Of a stretch of DNA of 64,000 bases, positions 33,048 through 45,272 are shown one piece after another. Each line of letters begins with the position of its first letter. Position 1 is the stretch's first letter. Position numbers and translations under genes: made by a program. Under the pieces are notes generated by a model, which was not told the DNA's origin, did no database searches, and saw nothing but the letters and a program-made list of their open reading frames with translations. Source of the stretch: Hyaloscypha bicolor E (Eukaryota > Ascomycota > Leotiomycetes > Helotiales > Hyaloscyphaceae); NCBI RefSeq assembly GCF_002865645.1, contig NW_020194659.1, positions 314,688 to 378,687 on the forward strand. The letters run 5' to 3'.

Positions 33048-33150
33048 CTCTTCCCCCAAATAAAACGTAGCGCAGCCAGGATACGGGATACGTTGTACGT
33101 CAGAACGGCCGTGCCAGCCTTGTCACGCCACGTTTTATTTTGGGGGAGAG
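33048..33150 (+). mobile_element. MITE family 1, copy A (about 100 bp)
   Basis: The ends are inverted: CTTCCCCCAAATAAAACGT on the left and CACGTTTTATTTTGGGGGAG on the right. The inside contains GCCGTGCCAGCCTTGTCACG, shared with copy B in the opposite orientation. Confidence 0.75.
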
Positions 33151-33785
33151 AGTAACTTTCCTGCTTACATGTGGATACCTACACCCATATTACTCATTAC
33201 CTCACTCCCCCCACCAAGGCACCCAAAACCTTCGTATATTGACCAGTGAGGCGAGAGTATCGATCGGGCTTTCCGAGTTTTGCTCCTGACTGGTAAATGC
33301 GGGGGGCCCAGGCTAAATCGCGGGGAGGGTGCTGGTTGGAGTCGTTCGCATGCTCGTCAGCAGTAAGGGCCCCCCTGGGAGCGAGAAGGCCTCTCAGGGG
33401 CATGGAGTCCGATAAGCGAGCCTTGCCATGGCTCAGCATTCCAGGAACTTGGGACAGCAGCCGGATGATTCGGATGCTGGGCCAGTCACAACAACAGCGC
33501 GAACCCAGGGGAACAGAGACTGAATGAAGTCTTTCTTTGTTGGTGCTTGGTTATCACGCAAAGATATGCTGTTTAGTTACGCAGCCCTGTGGCTTCTCGC
33601 GGTTACTCGTTCACGCTCTAATCCACACGCGTTTAAAAGAATAAAATACAACTCAACTTTTTTCAACTGACCCCGAGGGGAATGTGACTTTTCCGTGCCG
33701 TTCACTATCCAATCGGTAGTTGGCCTCCATACCGGGCGAATTGGGGGTCTCGGGAAAATCATGGAAACCTGTACTGTACGGAGTA

Positions 33786-33880
33786 CTCTCCCCGCCTAAA
33801 TAAAATGTCGCGTGACAAGGCTGGCACGGCCTTTCTGATATACCGCATCCTGGCAGCAATAAGTTTTATTTAGGGGAGGG
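33786..33880 (-). mobile_element. MITE family 1, copy B (about 95 bp, inverted relative to copy A)
   Basis: The ends are CTCTCCCCGCCTAAATAAAA and TTTTATTTAGGGGAGG. The inside has CGTGACAAGGCTGGCACGGC, the reverse complement of the core of copy A 640 bp away. Confidence 0.75.
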
Positions 33881-34721
33881 GGGAGGGGGATTTGATTTGA
33901 TTTGATAGTTATTTACGTCCGTGGGCGTGAGCCGACCTCCCGTGGGGTATGGGGACGTGCTAAGCATATAGGAATTATAAATAGAGTACTACTTGCAATA
34001 GGTGTCAAAACCACAAGGGGAAAAAGACCCCCTATTACAAGCAATCCCGGGTCCCTAATCCCGCGGTGTTACAGTGCCCCTATAGACCTTTGAAAGCATT
34101 TCAAGTTGTGTAGTGCTGTTGCCAGCTCTCATTGTAGGACTCTCCACGGCCAGTTGGGAGTCAGCCCTACGCTCGACACCAATTCCAATAGATTCCCGCC
34201 CGTCTACTCCCCTCCCGACTTGTACCCTCCCCAAGAAGATATAACGTAGTAGTACTCGCAGCCGGTATCCTCGGGTTGCATCTGCAAGGTGTCCTCCACT
34301 CGTTTGACCCGATCGATTAAGGACGAAGGACCTGTCGCAAGAGGCTATCGCGGGAGCCCGATCGTCCAACTTGAGCGTCTACCTTCCCTCCTCCCCCGAG
34401 TACTCAAATGCTATATCCCTTGTGCCCTCATAGTCGTCGTTTGGAAAGTAGCCAGTCGTAAAAGCGTAAAAAGGTTCGAGCTACGGGTAGAAGGCCACGT
34501 TGCAGTGGCTATTCAACCTCGTAGTTGTGTCGACACAAGGAGGACAACGTGTATAGCTTCGCGAGCTATAGCACCTCAACTAGTCACCTCGGTGACTGCG
34601 TCCACTCTTCAGCTCAGTCGAATACTTGTTGAAAGTGTCGACAGTTCGTAGCCAGCGCCCCGTACAGGCAGAGAGGTCCGTCTTCGCTGGCCAGGGGGGG
34701 AGGGGGAGAGAGTACAACGTA

Positions 34722-34849
34722 TCTAGGGAAAATAATGTAGCGAGAGAGCCACAGACAAGGGCTAAAAGCCAATTAAAAGTTCGTATTGTTTGCTTTCTGG
34801 TCCGTGCCAGCGCGGAACACCCCTGCCTCGCTACATTATTTTCCCTAGA
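34722..34849. mobile_element. MITE family 2 (128 bp, perfect 23-bp TIRs)
   Basis: The left end begins TCTAGGGAAAATAATGTAGC, and the right end is its exact reverse complement over 23 bp. The inside has no coding potential. I could not see a convincing target duplication. Confidence 0.75.
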
Positions 34850-36055
34850 ACAGACGGGAAAGGAATCCGTGCTGGCCTCGCTCGCCTCCCTTGGCCCTAA
34901 TTTCTGACAATTCTCCGGAGCGACGCAGCCATTCAGAGACGAGACAAGGGTGCCACGAGCTCTTGACCCCTGGTTTTGGCCTCGGACGCTTTGAAACCGG
35001 CGCAAAACCTCATGATTCGTTGAACCAACTTCGAGATGCAGAAACTCAAAATGCTGCATGTCATGGTAGAGCACACGCGATGCATGCACATTAATAGACT
35101 CGAATTGTGTAACTCGGGGTAAAGTGTGCGTTGGCCTATTAAAATGGAGAAGAAACGGGCCGTTCCAAGAGCGGATGCAATCGTCCGCAAACTCAGAAAT
35201 GGCCCAATTTGGGTATCGATTCGAGGACGGGGCTCTTTCTTGGCATCTCACACATCGCCTGCCCACGAAAGATAATAAGAATCAAGTTTCGACCCATTTT
35301 TTGTTCATGATTATTCTGCGGTGAATCAGGGAACTAACTTCCTGAACCAGCAAGTGCTGAAATGAAGCCCGACGCGCCCGCCGTTGTGGGCATTTATCAG
35401 CACCGCGGCGACCATCCTCCGTCTCACTGTATCTTTCAAGGATCGTTCCAGAAAACGTGGCATAATGTTTCAGATTGGGAGGCTCGGTATGAATTAGACT
35501 TTGGCTGGAAGCTGCAGGAACCAGTCCAAGGTTGGTGATTGAAAGTCGTATTATCGTATTTCGGTACCTTGCTGGATACTTGTAAGCACAAGCGAAGTGT
35601 GACCGGTCATGTAACAGTGCATACTAAACACGTTCTGAAGTTTGGTAGCGATGCCATCTTTTGATATGCAATCAAGACCCGCATAATCTCCGAGGTCGAA
35701 GGAGTCGAATACGTGATTGTGAACAGTCGGTGTTTAAGATTGTAGGTTGAGACAATAACAAACTTAGGAGGTGGTTGTTAAGCGAAGATTCAGGTGACGG
35801 ACTCGCTAAATATAGGGGTAAGTCTGCACGTGTCACACGCTCACACCAAAGAGCGAAGATATTCGCCAGAGAATGCAGCATTCAACTCTAGCTATCAAGT
35901 ATCTATGCGCATCGTGGATATCTCTTCTACCAGTACCATGAACTCCAAATCCCAGCCCGCTCAATATGCTCCACCATTAACTCCCACCATAAAGCAAAGT
36001 GATCCATCCAGCAAACGCCCGGTCGTCCGCTCACAAATCGCACGAAGTGAAACGA

Positions 36056-39000
36056 TCAAATGGCCGTACCATGCAACTCCTCCTTCGCAATCTCAATCTC
36101 ATCCTCATCCTCAGGACGGCACTCACACTCGTACTTCTCTCTAAACTCCTGCAACGGAAGACCACTCAGCAAGTGCTGAGCATTCTTCGCAGCCGCCACC
36201 TTCGCATATCGCGAGCTCTCAGCCTCAGCCTCAGCCACGACTTGACCGTGGATCAAGACAATCGCAACGACCGACGGCTTGCTGCCGTCCACCTTCTTGA
36301 CCTCACGAGTCATAACACTCCAATCCGCACAGCCCATGTTGATCTGCAGGAACTTGGTCAGGAAGGTTGTGGGATGCTTGTTGGCGAAGGTGTCATAGAT
36401 GCTCATGTCTTTGAAGTACCACTTGATGTGCATGTCGAAGAATTTATCAACTTCAGAGTAGTCGTATTCCGAGTCAACAAAAATGGCAGCGATATAGGCT
36501 TCGATGATATCAGGAAGACACTTTGGAGGCTGACGAACGGAAGTCCAGTAATCAGCAGAGCACTCGGATCGTGATTTGCCAGCGCGGACGGCGTCGTCCT
36601 CGGCTTGCTTTAGGGCTTCGTTGATATCAGTAACATAATCAGTGATCTGCTTTTGGATCCCGAGGTTAAAGAGGAGCAGGTGGGAGTGGAAGCCAAGGTG
36701 GACACACAGAGCTCCAAGGAATTGATTGGAAACCATTGCCATCTTGTGCTCGGTCAACCACTGTGGGTCCTTGCTGGGGAAGCTATGGAACAGGAAGTTG
36801 ACGCAAGCCATGTCAAGCAAAGAATCTCCCAAGAACTCAAGACGCTGGTAGCTGGGCACGTGTTCATACGAGAATGGGTATGATGGGTGCGTGAAGGCAG
36901 ACCGAGCAAGGCGAGGATACCGGAAGTGGTAAGGGTGTACCTTCTCCAGCTGGGAAGCGAGGTCCTTCTGCATCTCCGTAGAGGTAGCCAACTGGTATTT
37001 CGGCTTCTTGTAAAGCTTGTAATAATCCGCGAATGCAGTTACCTGATGGTTCTCACTGGAGACGAGCTCCGTAACAGCCCGGCAAGCCCTGTCCATATCT
37101 CCAGTCTCATGACATGTCAGAAGCGCAGCACCAATCAAAGCCTCACAGACATCAGCAATTGATTTATCACCAAGCTTGTGCGAATTGGGAGCTGTTGCAG
37201 TCTTGCCCTTTGTCAAAGCGAGTCCTTCGGGATACCAGGCTCGGCGATTGAAGCTTTGAGACCGAATGTACTCGTAAAGCTTGAGCTTGATGGCGTTGTT
37301 CTTCAAGTTCTTGTTGCAAATCAGCATCATGCGATCAACATGGTAGCTGTATTCGTCATTGTCTGGGTGGATACCAAACAGCGAAATAGAAGTGGCCATC
37401 TTCAAGAAACAGTCACCAAGGAACTCAAGTCGCTCGTAGTTCGTGCCCATGCCTCGTTGGAAATTGATTTGCTCGTCGCCATGATCTTCGGTATTGTCGG
37501 AGTCCTTGGTCACGGCTTCCAAAGCCAACTCAGGCCGAATCTCAAGATGCAGCAACTCACAAGCTTCCAAGGCGATGAGATACGACTCCATACGGTGGAT
37601 AATGGCTGGGAAGCAGTACGCCATGGCAACAACAGGTGTGGGGAGCTTGGCTATGTGTTAGTAGGTGATTTGAAACGGAGTACTGTCACTTACAGGAGAA
37701 ATCTTGAGAGGCTCAAGAATAACAAAGCATTTCTTTGGAGTCTCCTCTTCAGGACCGTCAAAATCATCGAGAAGGTTTCGACGAAGTGGGATGAACTCAG
37801 CCTCAACGACACGTTGCTCAGCATCAAAGGTCCTCCTAGATCTAGCCTTTGCCCACAAGCTACAACTATACTCCATGATGTTGTCATTGTTCTTCCGAGT
37901 TCCCTTGCGCGGAGCAGAATTCGGCGGAACAGCATGAAGAGGTTTGTGCTCTTGAGTGACTCCAACGGTCCACAGCTTTCGGGATCCATCAAACGGGTCA
38001 ACGACGAACTTGTCCCTGAAAAACTCGTCCGGCTCGGTTTGCCATGACTTGTTATCCCAAGGATTGTCCGACCACTTCGTGTGATGATCCTGGATGGATT
38101 GCAGAATATGCCATGCAATAACCTGGTCCGGATGCGTATGGTTGATATCGACCTTGGCACCAAGTTCAATCGGAACCAAGAAATAAGGCATCTTGGACAG
38201 ATCTGACTCGTATCCCTTACTGAAAACATCGTCAAAGATGCAAAGAGTAAAGGTGTTGATGAGTTGACGGAACTCAGAATTGACCCGCCACTCTCGTGCT
38301 AGGGGTGTGGTCAACACTTGGGAGTGTCGACCCGCCCCAAAGTGGAGATAAAACGACGGCAGCTGCGGCAAGGGTGATTTGGTTAACAATCCCATGGGCT
38401 GGCATGGTCGATCTAAAGCCTCCGGCGTCTCCAAGGCCATAATGGTCAGATACAACACTTCAGGAACACCACCAACAGACCACAGTGAAGGCTTTGTCTT
38501 CATATCATAAGACTCTCGCTTCTTCGAATCAACGGCAAGGAGAGCATTTCGCATTACAGGAAGTTGTTTCGTGAAGATGGGTAGCAAATATTCGTCTAAA
38601 TACTTGAATTCCACAAGCTTCAAGCAGGTTTCAAAAGCAGCGGAGCATTTTGCAACCTGCTTGGTATTGGCCGGACGGCCAACAGCTCCCCGCAAGGGCG
38701 ATGACTCTGGAAGGATAGCCTCACACAGGAACTGCTTGTTCTGGACAGTGACAACATATTCGGGTTGAATATTGGTGTCCTGACTGTGAGGCAAAGAATC
38801 GACGAAATTCGCGAGCACTGCCAGACTCATCTTGTAGGTCAGCTTGGCACCAGTGACTGGATGCTTGAAGACGCGATGAGTTCTCTCCTTGGCCAAGAAA
38901 TGATCCATGTCGAAGCTGTTGCCCGTGAGAAGTCTGTCCTCGGGGAGAGCATTGCAGAAGCGCTTCAAGATGTTCTCGTTTAGACGGACTTCACGGATGA

Positions 39001-41499
39001 TCTGATGATGCTCCTGGTTGCCATCTTCGCACATGTGGATGTACCTGGAGTTTGTATGTCGTGCTCGGCCTCTTGATTGGATGTACTGAATCAGAGTAGT
39101 GTAGAGGTCAAATCGAATGACTAAATTGCAGTCGGGAATATCCAGTCCTTCCTCGGCTACCGACGTCGCAAACAGACAATTGAGCTTGCCTTTGCGGAAG
39201 TTCATCATGGTCAGTACTTGCTGGCGGAAGGAGACGTTCAGGTCACCGGCATCTCCGCTTCGGGTTCCGACCTATTTATGTGAGCGTGGTTCTAAGAACA
39301 ACAAAGATAACACGGAACTTACCAAGGCTCCTGCAAACAAATACGGGGTGCCAATGTGTGGATGAGTGAACAGATTGGCCAGGAGACGTGCAGTATATCG
39401 CTGTCTTACGAAGACAATGCACTTATCATCTGTCGGACGCTCGAATCGTTCCTTCAGGTATGTAATAAGAGTGGTGACCTTCGAGGACAGATTAGTGGAT
39501 GTATGAGTCTGTGGATCATAGTTGGGCGGCTCGAAGGTGTGTGTTTGCACAATTTGTCGCGACTCTCGAAGCTGCTCCTTGTGCATTTCCAAGACTGCAA
39601 GTGGCTCTTGAACTTTCTTCGCATGGTATTTGCGTTCAGTCGTTGCTTGCAGCTTCTTCGTCTCTTCTTCGCTCAGGACGAACGGCCAAATATGATCAGA
39701 GCACCATGACCCCAGCTCTCTGGTTGCTTCGTATGCGTACAGAAGTGGCTTGTTGAGAACCGAATTTGACTTGAATCTGGCATACATCTCCTTGTACAAA
39801 AGTGTCTCAAACTTGGGACCGAGGGCTGCATATTTGGCGAGTTGCTCTTGTTTGGATGTGACGGTGTACTGCAGCAAGCTAGAGTCGGCAGCAGTGGCGA
39901 TCTGGCAATGGAGAATAGCTTCCAGTTCCGCAGCAGCCTTCTTGACATCGACACGAGCATCTACTGGAGATGCAGTCATACCGAAGATCTTGGGAAGGAT
40001 GACGTGTATTTCCTGCTGAGCATAGAAGTCTTTGATGATTCGAGCATACGCATGATCTTTCTTCGCATGGTGTGCTTCGTCGAAGATGAGAAGGTTGATC
40101 TGTTCCATGGAAATGAATGAGTGGTGAAGACATTGTCGAAGGACTTCTGCAGTGCAAACAATGACCATATTGTCTGCAAAATGTTTCTCCCAGAGCTTCT
40201 TGCTCCACAAATCACAACCCATATCGCCACAGAACATGTTCATTGGTTGATCGAGATTTGCCTTGAGGACAGCATGTTGTTGGAAGACCAGCTGGACCGA
40301 GTCGACCAAGAAGAATGAGATTCGCTTCGGCTTGCCCATGGCTCTATCCTCCAACTCCTGAGTAAATATATGTCGAAGGAGGAGGACAGCAATCAAAGTC
40401 TTGCCGGAGCCTAAGCTTGTTAGCACCTGAAACCAAATTAGGTTAGTAGGCACGTACCAGTATCGAGAACGGCTATGATATTCTTCTCCTTTGCCTTCTC
40501 AAACAATTCCACCTGATATTCTCGCGGGCTTGAGATGATCTCGCGGTTCTCGGATTGATTGACCAGCCATCGAGCGGATTGTTGTGCTTCATCTTCAGGG
40601 CGGACCCTGTTGCCTTCCTTCAATTGCTTTTGGGTTCGGACGTGCATGTAACTGTCAGCAACGGCGTTGTGTCGTCGCTTTCGTTCTGTGATTTTGCGCG
40701 GCTTTGCTGTAGGTCGTGCTTCTTCCTCGTCCGAGGATTCATTGGGCTCATCTTCGTCACCATCATCAGGGCCGAGGGGAGCGTTTGCACCTAAGTAGAT
40801 GGGAGCTTCCGGAAGACTAAAGAGAGTTGACTCTGACCTGGTGCTCGCGTAGGAGGTCAGGCGACGTTTTAGAGAGAATGGAGAGTCGGCGGGGCCGGAA
40901 TCAGAAGGTCTCTTCAGATCAGCAATGACTTGGTCAGTGTTTCTCGTGGCGAGAGTCGTAGCTTGAGGACTTGAATGAGCTGGTGCAGCCATCTTGTTGA
41001 TGTATTGTTGCTTGTCAGCTTGGAGGATTGGAATGGGAGATGGCGTGGATGGAGGTGGCACAGCTTCGTTTGTGACTGTCGTCTCCATCAGGAGCTTCTC
41101 TTGGAGAGTTGGAGATGCCATAGAAGACGCGTCTCCTTCCTCCACGGGAGGGTCGTCTACCATTGGTGGGGGCATGACCGTTGGTGGAAAGTTGAAGACA
41201 ATGGAAGAGGTTAGGTCAAGGGCTGAAGTTGACATGGAGTTGATTTCCTCCCACTCGGAATCGTTTGTACTGGGGGAGTGAGCAAGCGTATTCGTAGCCT
41301 TGTCAGCCTCGCTTTCGTGATCCGCAGCCTTGTCCAGCTCCAGCATCACCTTGAGCGTGGTCGGGGTCAGCTCAATGGTACATGATGCCTCTCGACCGCT
41401 GGGACTGCCATCAGTCAGTGCGCTGTCCATATCAGAAAGTTGTACCAAAGGATCCTCAATCAGCTGACTGAGGTCCTGCAGGTAGCCAGCGTACGGCAT
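36056..41499 (-). CDS. dcl1: Dicer-like protein (DCL1 type), RNA-interference endonuclease
   Basis: On the minus strand I join 41499..40458, 40410..39323, 39271..37694 and 37645..36056 (1765 aa). After an acidic Ser/Pro-rich N-terminus of about 300 residues comes the DEXH helicase, with [27 protein letters not shown] split by intron 1, IFDEAHHAKKDH, and the motif VI region QSRGRARHTNSRY. The Dicer dimerisation domain follows (YVVTVQNKQFLCEAILPESSPLRG). Two RNase III domains carry ERLEFLGDCFLKMA with ADVCEALIGAALL, and QRLEFLGDSLLDMA with DIIEAYIAAIFVD, so catalytic Glu/Asp residues are present in both. A C-terminal dsRNA-binding segment (VVAIVLIHGQVVAEAEAESSRYAKVAAAKNAQHLL) ends the protein. 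No clear PAZ domain is visible. It cleaves dsRNA into small RNAs. It looks intact. Confidence 0.92.
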
Positions 41500-41800
41500 T
41501 GTGCGAGAAGGGTAGGGGAATGTGAAAATGGAGTACTTAGGAGGTTCGAAGATGATTTCGAAAGAATTTCGAAAAGACCTTGAAGGCCTTTCGAGCTCGC
41601 GTAGCTAGCGCATCGGTGTAGTCAAATTTGAGGCCGAAGAGAAGTTGCGATGAGTGAAGTGAAGGTCGCGAGAGTGAATTTTGTTCAGACGCGAGGCGAA
41701 CAAAGCAGTCGCGTTTTCTCATGCCTTTCCTTCTCCCCCACCAACACAACTTCAACACCCCACCAACAACCACCAAAAAAGTCTATATCTCTCCCCAAAA
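41500..41800. promoter_or_regulatory. Shared divergent promoter of dcl1 and the TAP42 gene
   Basis: Only 301 bp separate the two start codons. The TAP42 side is rich in CT and CAACAACC tracts just before the ATG. Confidence 0.6.
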
Positions 41801-43016
41801 ATGGCAGAACAAAGCATCAAGTCGCTCTTCAGCTCCGCAGAGCGTCAAAGAAAGGATATCGAGGCTGTATGGGACAGCAACACCGCCACCTACCAACAAA
41901 ACCTCGCCGCTGCCATCTCCACCTACGAAGACTGCCTCAAGCTTGCAGACCGTCTCTCGCTCTTCAGTCCTAATGAAACTCTTGAGGATCTTACCTCAGG
42001 AGACCTGCAGTATGTATCTCTAGCTATTCCAAAGCATTGTGCTAATCTCGGGAGGTACCTGCTCATCAATTACCGCCTCGCCGACCTCATCATCCGCCTC
42101 AGCTCCAAAAACCGCAAAAACACCCTGCAAGAAGCTCGCGAAGCATACGAACGATACCTAACCCTCCTAGACCACTACGAAATTCTCTCAACACCAGACA
42201 AGAAGCTCTACAATGATTACACCGAAGCCCCCACCAAGTTCTCCACAATCTCGACCAAAGACCCCAATGCGCGACGAGACGCGAAGATAGCAAATTTCAA
42301 GCAGGAAAAAGAGTTAAAGAAGAAGCTAGAGGTATGTGTATACCCTTGAGAAGGTATTCGAGGCATCTGCTGACAGGTGGAAGTTCCTGTCGCAAAATCC
42401 AGCATACCTGCAGAATGACGATGATGCGGTCCGCGAGCTTCAACTGGCAAATGTTGCCCTCTGCACACATAATACATTCCAATCGCTCGAATCTATGAAC
42501 CGGGAGCTTGGAGTTCTGGCTATGGCTCCTCCGTCTGCACCAACAGGCCCAGAACAGCTCGAGAGAGATTTCAGGGAACGGATGGGATTGCGTGACAAGG
42601 ATGAATATTCGGAGCGTCTGGATAGTCGAGATGCATTATCGAGCGCCACGAACAAGGGCCCAATATTGAGTTCGAGTGGGAAGCCATTGCGGCCGTTTAC
42701 GCTGTTGGACAGCAGAAAGACGTTGCAGGAGGGTGTATTTAGACCAGGGCATAATCTACCGACTATGACGATTGATGAGTACTTGGAGGAGGAGCGGGCC
42801 AGAGGGGGCATTATTGAGGGTGGTGGGGAGACGAGTGGGTTAAGTCCAGAGCCAGACGAGGATAATTTTGAGAAAGCGGATGTGGAGACGCTGAAGGCAA
42901 GGGAATGGGATGAGTACGTGGAGGCAAATCCGAAGTAAGTTTACGCCCCTTTTTGTAAGAAAACCGCAGTACTAACTGGCAGCAGGGGCTCTGGAAATAC
43001 ATTGAACAGAGGATAG
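41801..43016 (+). CDS. tap42: TAP42 / IGBP1 (alpha4)-like regulator of type 2A protein phosphatases
   Basis: I join 41801..42009, 42055..42331, 42384..42934 and 42986..43016 (355 aa). The family signature RRDAKIANFKQEKELKKKLE bridges exons 2 and 3 and continues FLSQNPAYLQNDDDAVRELQLANVAL. The helical N-terminal part includes SPNETLEDLTSGDLQYLLINYRLADLI, seen only when the 45-bp first intron is removed. The C-terminus has PTMTIDEYLEEERARGGIIEGGG and ends DEYVEANPKGSGNTLNRG, the conserved tail. In yeast Tap42 binds PP2A-like catalytic subunits and links them to TOR signalling. It is cytosolic. The gene is divergent from dcl1. Confidence 0.93.
42010..42054 (+). other. 45-bp in-frame intron in the TAP42 gene
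   Basis: It runs GTATGTATC...CTAATCTCGGGAG, is divisible by three and stop-free, so retention would add 15 residues (YVSLAIPKHCANLGR) in place of a clean Gln-Tyr junction. Family alignment favours splicing. Confidence 0.7.
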
Positions 43017-43366
43017 AAAATTAAATTCATATTATGAAGTTTTAAATCATAGTTGATTTTCCTCATTGCATAATGCTGCGAATTGGCCCATTTTGTATAC
43101 TGACCAGTAAAGTCGCTGGAATTTATTCCCCCGAACTTGCATGCACTTCCAAGATCTCATTTCCTCCCAAATGCACTGTCGTTCTCCGTTCCCTCCCGAA
43201 TATCCCTTTTGCCATCCCGTTCTGCCTTTGCTCCCTTCTCCCCCATACGTACCCATCTTCCAAAGGAAGTAAGCTCCCCATCCATTGCAGTCAATCACCC
43301 ACTAAACCCCCCAAAACATTCCCAGAGGAAGTCTCCTTGCCCACCCCTCCTCAAACACCACCCACA
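43017..43366. other. Intergenic between convergent genes
   Basis: This is a pyrimidine-rich 3' region of TAP42 and the BTB gene on the other strand. Long plus-strand frames here and beyond are mirrors of the minus-strand gene. Confidence 0.45.
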
Positions 43367-45272
43367 TCATACCTCCGATACCGCAAGGAACCCCTTCGTA
43401 CAACCCGCCTCTGCACTCCTCTCAATTCCTCCCCGCTCTCGTCTGCTTTCTCCATGCACACGCATCTCCTCCCACCTCTCCTCCAACCCCCTCTCCTCAA
43501 CCACCCACTCCTTCCGCCAACACTCCTCCCACGGCTTACTCTCAGCCCACTTCCCACCCTCCTTCAAAACATCCAACCACAGCCCCTGACACTCACCAAA
43601 CAGCTTCGTCCACTCTTTAAGCTCGTCCGAGCCTTCGGAGTACCGGGTGAAGGGGTTAGAGGCCGCGATGCAGGCTGCTGTGAACTTTCTGAGGATCATC
43701 GGGCCTTCCATTGCACCGCTGCCCATTGTTCCATTCCCACCCGGGTGATTGAGGGGCTTGTAAGAAGAAACGGCGGAGTGGATGAATCGCACCTGCTCCA
43801 CGCTCGGCCACTTACGATCCACTTTCCGGCGCTGCTGTGTCATGATATAGTTCATGAATCCTGGTGAGCCGAGTTGGGATGCAGAGAGGTATAAGATTGG
43901 GAAGGTGTGTGTTGGATGCAGTTGTAGGTCGCTGATTGACGGGCTGATGGTGCGGGTGTAGATGAAGCTGAGGAAGACCGTGAAGTGGATGCTGTTGAGG
44001 TCGGGTACATTGATCTCCGTGAACGAGGGAAGAGGAGAGGTGATCTTGGTTGGTGGAAGGGTGCTCGTTGTTCCGCTTGTTGGTAGAAGAATGGGGAGCA
44101 CAGGCTGCGGGGTGGCTTTCTTCAGCATGTTTAGGAAGCCGTCGTCGTATCCTTCATAGGGATTCGGGACCTCAGAAAGAGTGCTGTTGTCGCGGCTCTT
44201 GTCTCCGCTTCTCCTTTGATCTCCCTCCTCCACCATTTGTCCATCTTCGTGGGTCATGAGGCCCAATTCCCACTCCTCGTTGTGTTGTACGCCCAAATTC
44301 TTTGTCGTGAGGGTTGACGAGCGGACGATTCCAGAAATCATCGCCATCTCTTGTCCCTGCTCAGGCAACGCGATGTCCTCGCTTTTGACTTTCATACCCT
44401 CGTCTTCTTTAACCTCAACCTTAACCCCCTCCTTCAGCATCTCGCGGAAGAAACTCGAATGAAGTATGAGAAGTTCTCGATGAACGATGAACCTTTGCTT
44501 CAGACTACCTCCTTCACCACCAACATGAACAACCACCATTCCTTGCGAAGAAACGATGATTCTGTACCCATACCTCATCAGCTCCAACGTCCCCGAAGTC
44601 ACAAGAGCAATTAGAAAAGGGAAAAACTCACGCAGTCCTAAAATCCTCCCAAATCCTCTTCCCCTCCTTCTCACACTCCGAAAGTGACTGATGACCCTCA
44701 GTACAATCACATCCTTGCTCCTCTTTCTCCCTCTCAATCTTCGATTTCTTTGCGCGCCATGGACGGCCGCCTTTCATTTTCTCGGTTGAGGCCCGCTTTC
44801 CCGGCATCCTGACTTCACTTTCGTGCTCGGTTTTGACTTTACCTTCAAGCTTAACGTATTGTGAATCTTCGATCCCGGATTCCCGCTTGGTCGTGCGCTT
44901 GAAGGGAAGTTCAGGCTCGCTGTCGTCGGAGGTAGAAGACTCTTCGGAGGAGGAGGACGAAGGATGTTCAGTGAGAGGGACAAAAGTACCAGTGTAGAGC
45001 CTCGAGTCTGGGTCACTTTCACAGGCTTGCTGTGATTCGTGCGTTGTATGGGGACAAGGGCAGAGACTCCAGAATTTCTTGCGGGTGCTTGTGCGTCTTT
45101 GCTTTTGCTGTTGTTTGGATGGTGAGAGTGGAGGTGATGGTTTGGATGATGAGGCACTGCTGACGCTGGGTTGTTCAAGGAAAGGTGATGTAGAGTGTTC
45201 AGGTGAGGGTGATGGAGATCGAGTGCCGGGCTGGCCTGCTGGTGAGCTCTCGGCTGATTGTTCGTTGCCCAT
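43367..45272 (-). CDS. BTB/POZ-domain protein with possible N-myristoylation signal
   Basis: On the minus strand I join 45272..44632 and 44573..43367 (615 aa). The ATG at 45272 gives MGNEQSAESSPAG. Gly2 and Ser6 fit the N-myristoylation consensus, and the upstream in-frame codon is TTG. The N-terminal 210 residues are Ser/Pro-rich and charged, with a Cys-rich FWSLCPCPHTTH and CDCTEGH, and basic KKSKIEREKEE. After the intron, YGYRIIVSSQGMVVVHVGGE leads to the BTB core RFIVHRELLILHSSFFREML. A second part has HFTVFLSFIYTRTISPSISDL and YLSASQLGSPGFMNYIMTQQ, and an RKFTAACIAASNPFTRY helix region follows. It is a different BTB subtype from the tandem trio. The role is unknown; membrane tethering by acylation is my inference. 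Confidence 0.75.

Larger units (their letters stand above)
32482..36055. other. Gene-poor stretch with MITE copies, 3.5 kb
   Basis: Between the zinc-cluster gene and the Dicer 3' end there is no recognisable coding region. Overlapping short frames (for example 34580-35266 minus) span repeats and are not supported. Two MITE families are annotated separately. The part 33.9-34.65 kb has repeat-like character but I could not define borders. Confidence 0.5.

Noticed and set aside
33998..34645. Possible solo LTR (TGTCAAAACC ... TGTCGACA)
   Set aside because: No matching target duplication and no second copy in the window.
34580..35266. 228-codon minus-strand frame
   Set aside because: It runs through a MITE and repeat-like sequence with no recognisable domain.
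37178..38047. 289-codon plus-strand frame inside dcl1
   Set aside because: It is antisense to conserved Dicer dimerisation and RNase III coding sequence and only reflects codon use.
43073..43867. 264-codon plus-strand frame rich in Pro/Leu/Ser
   Set aside because: It is the complement of the charged C-terminus of the BTB gene on the minus strand.
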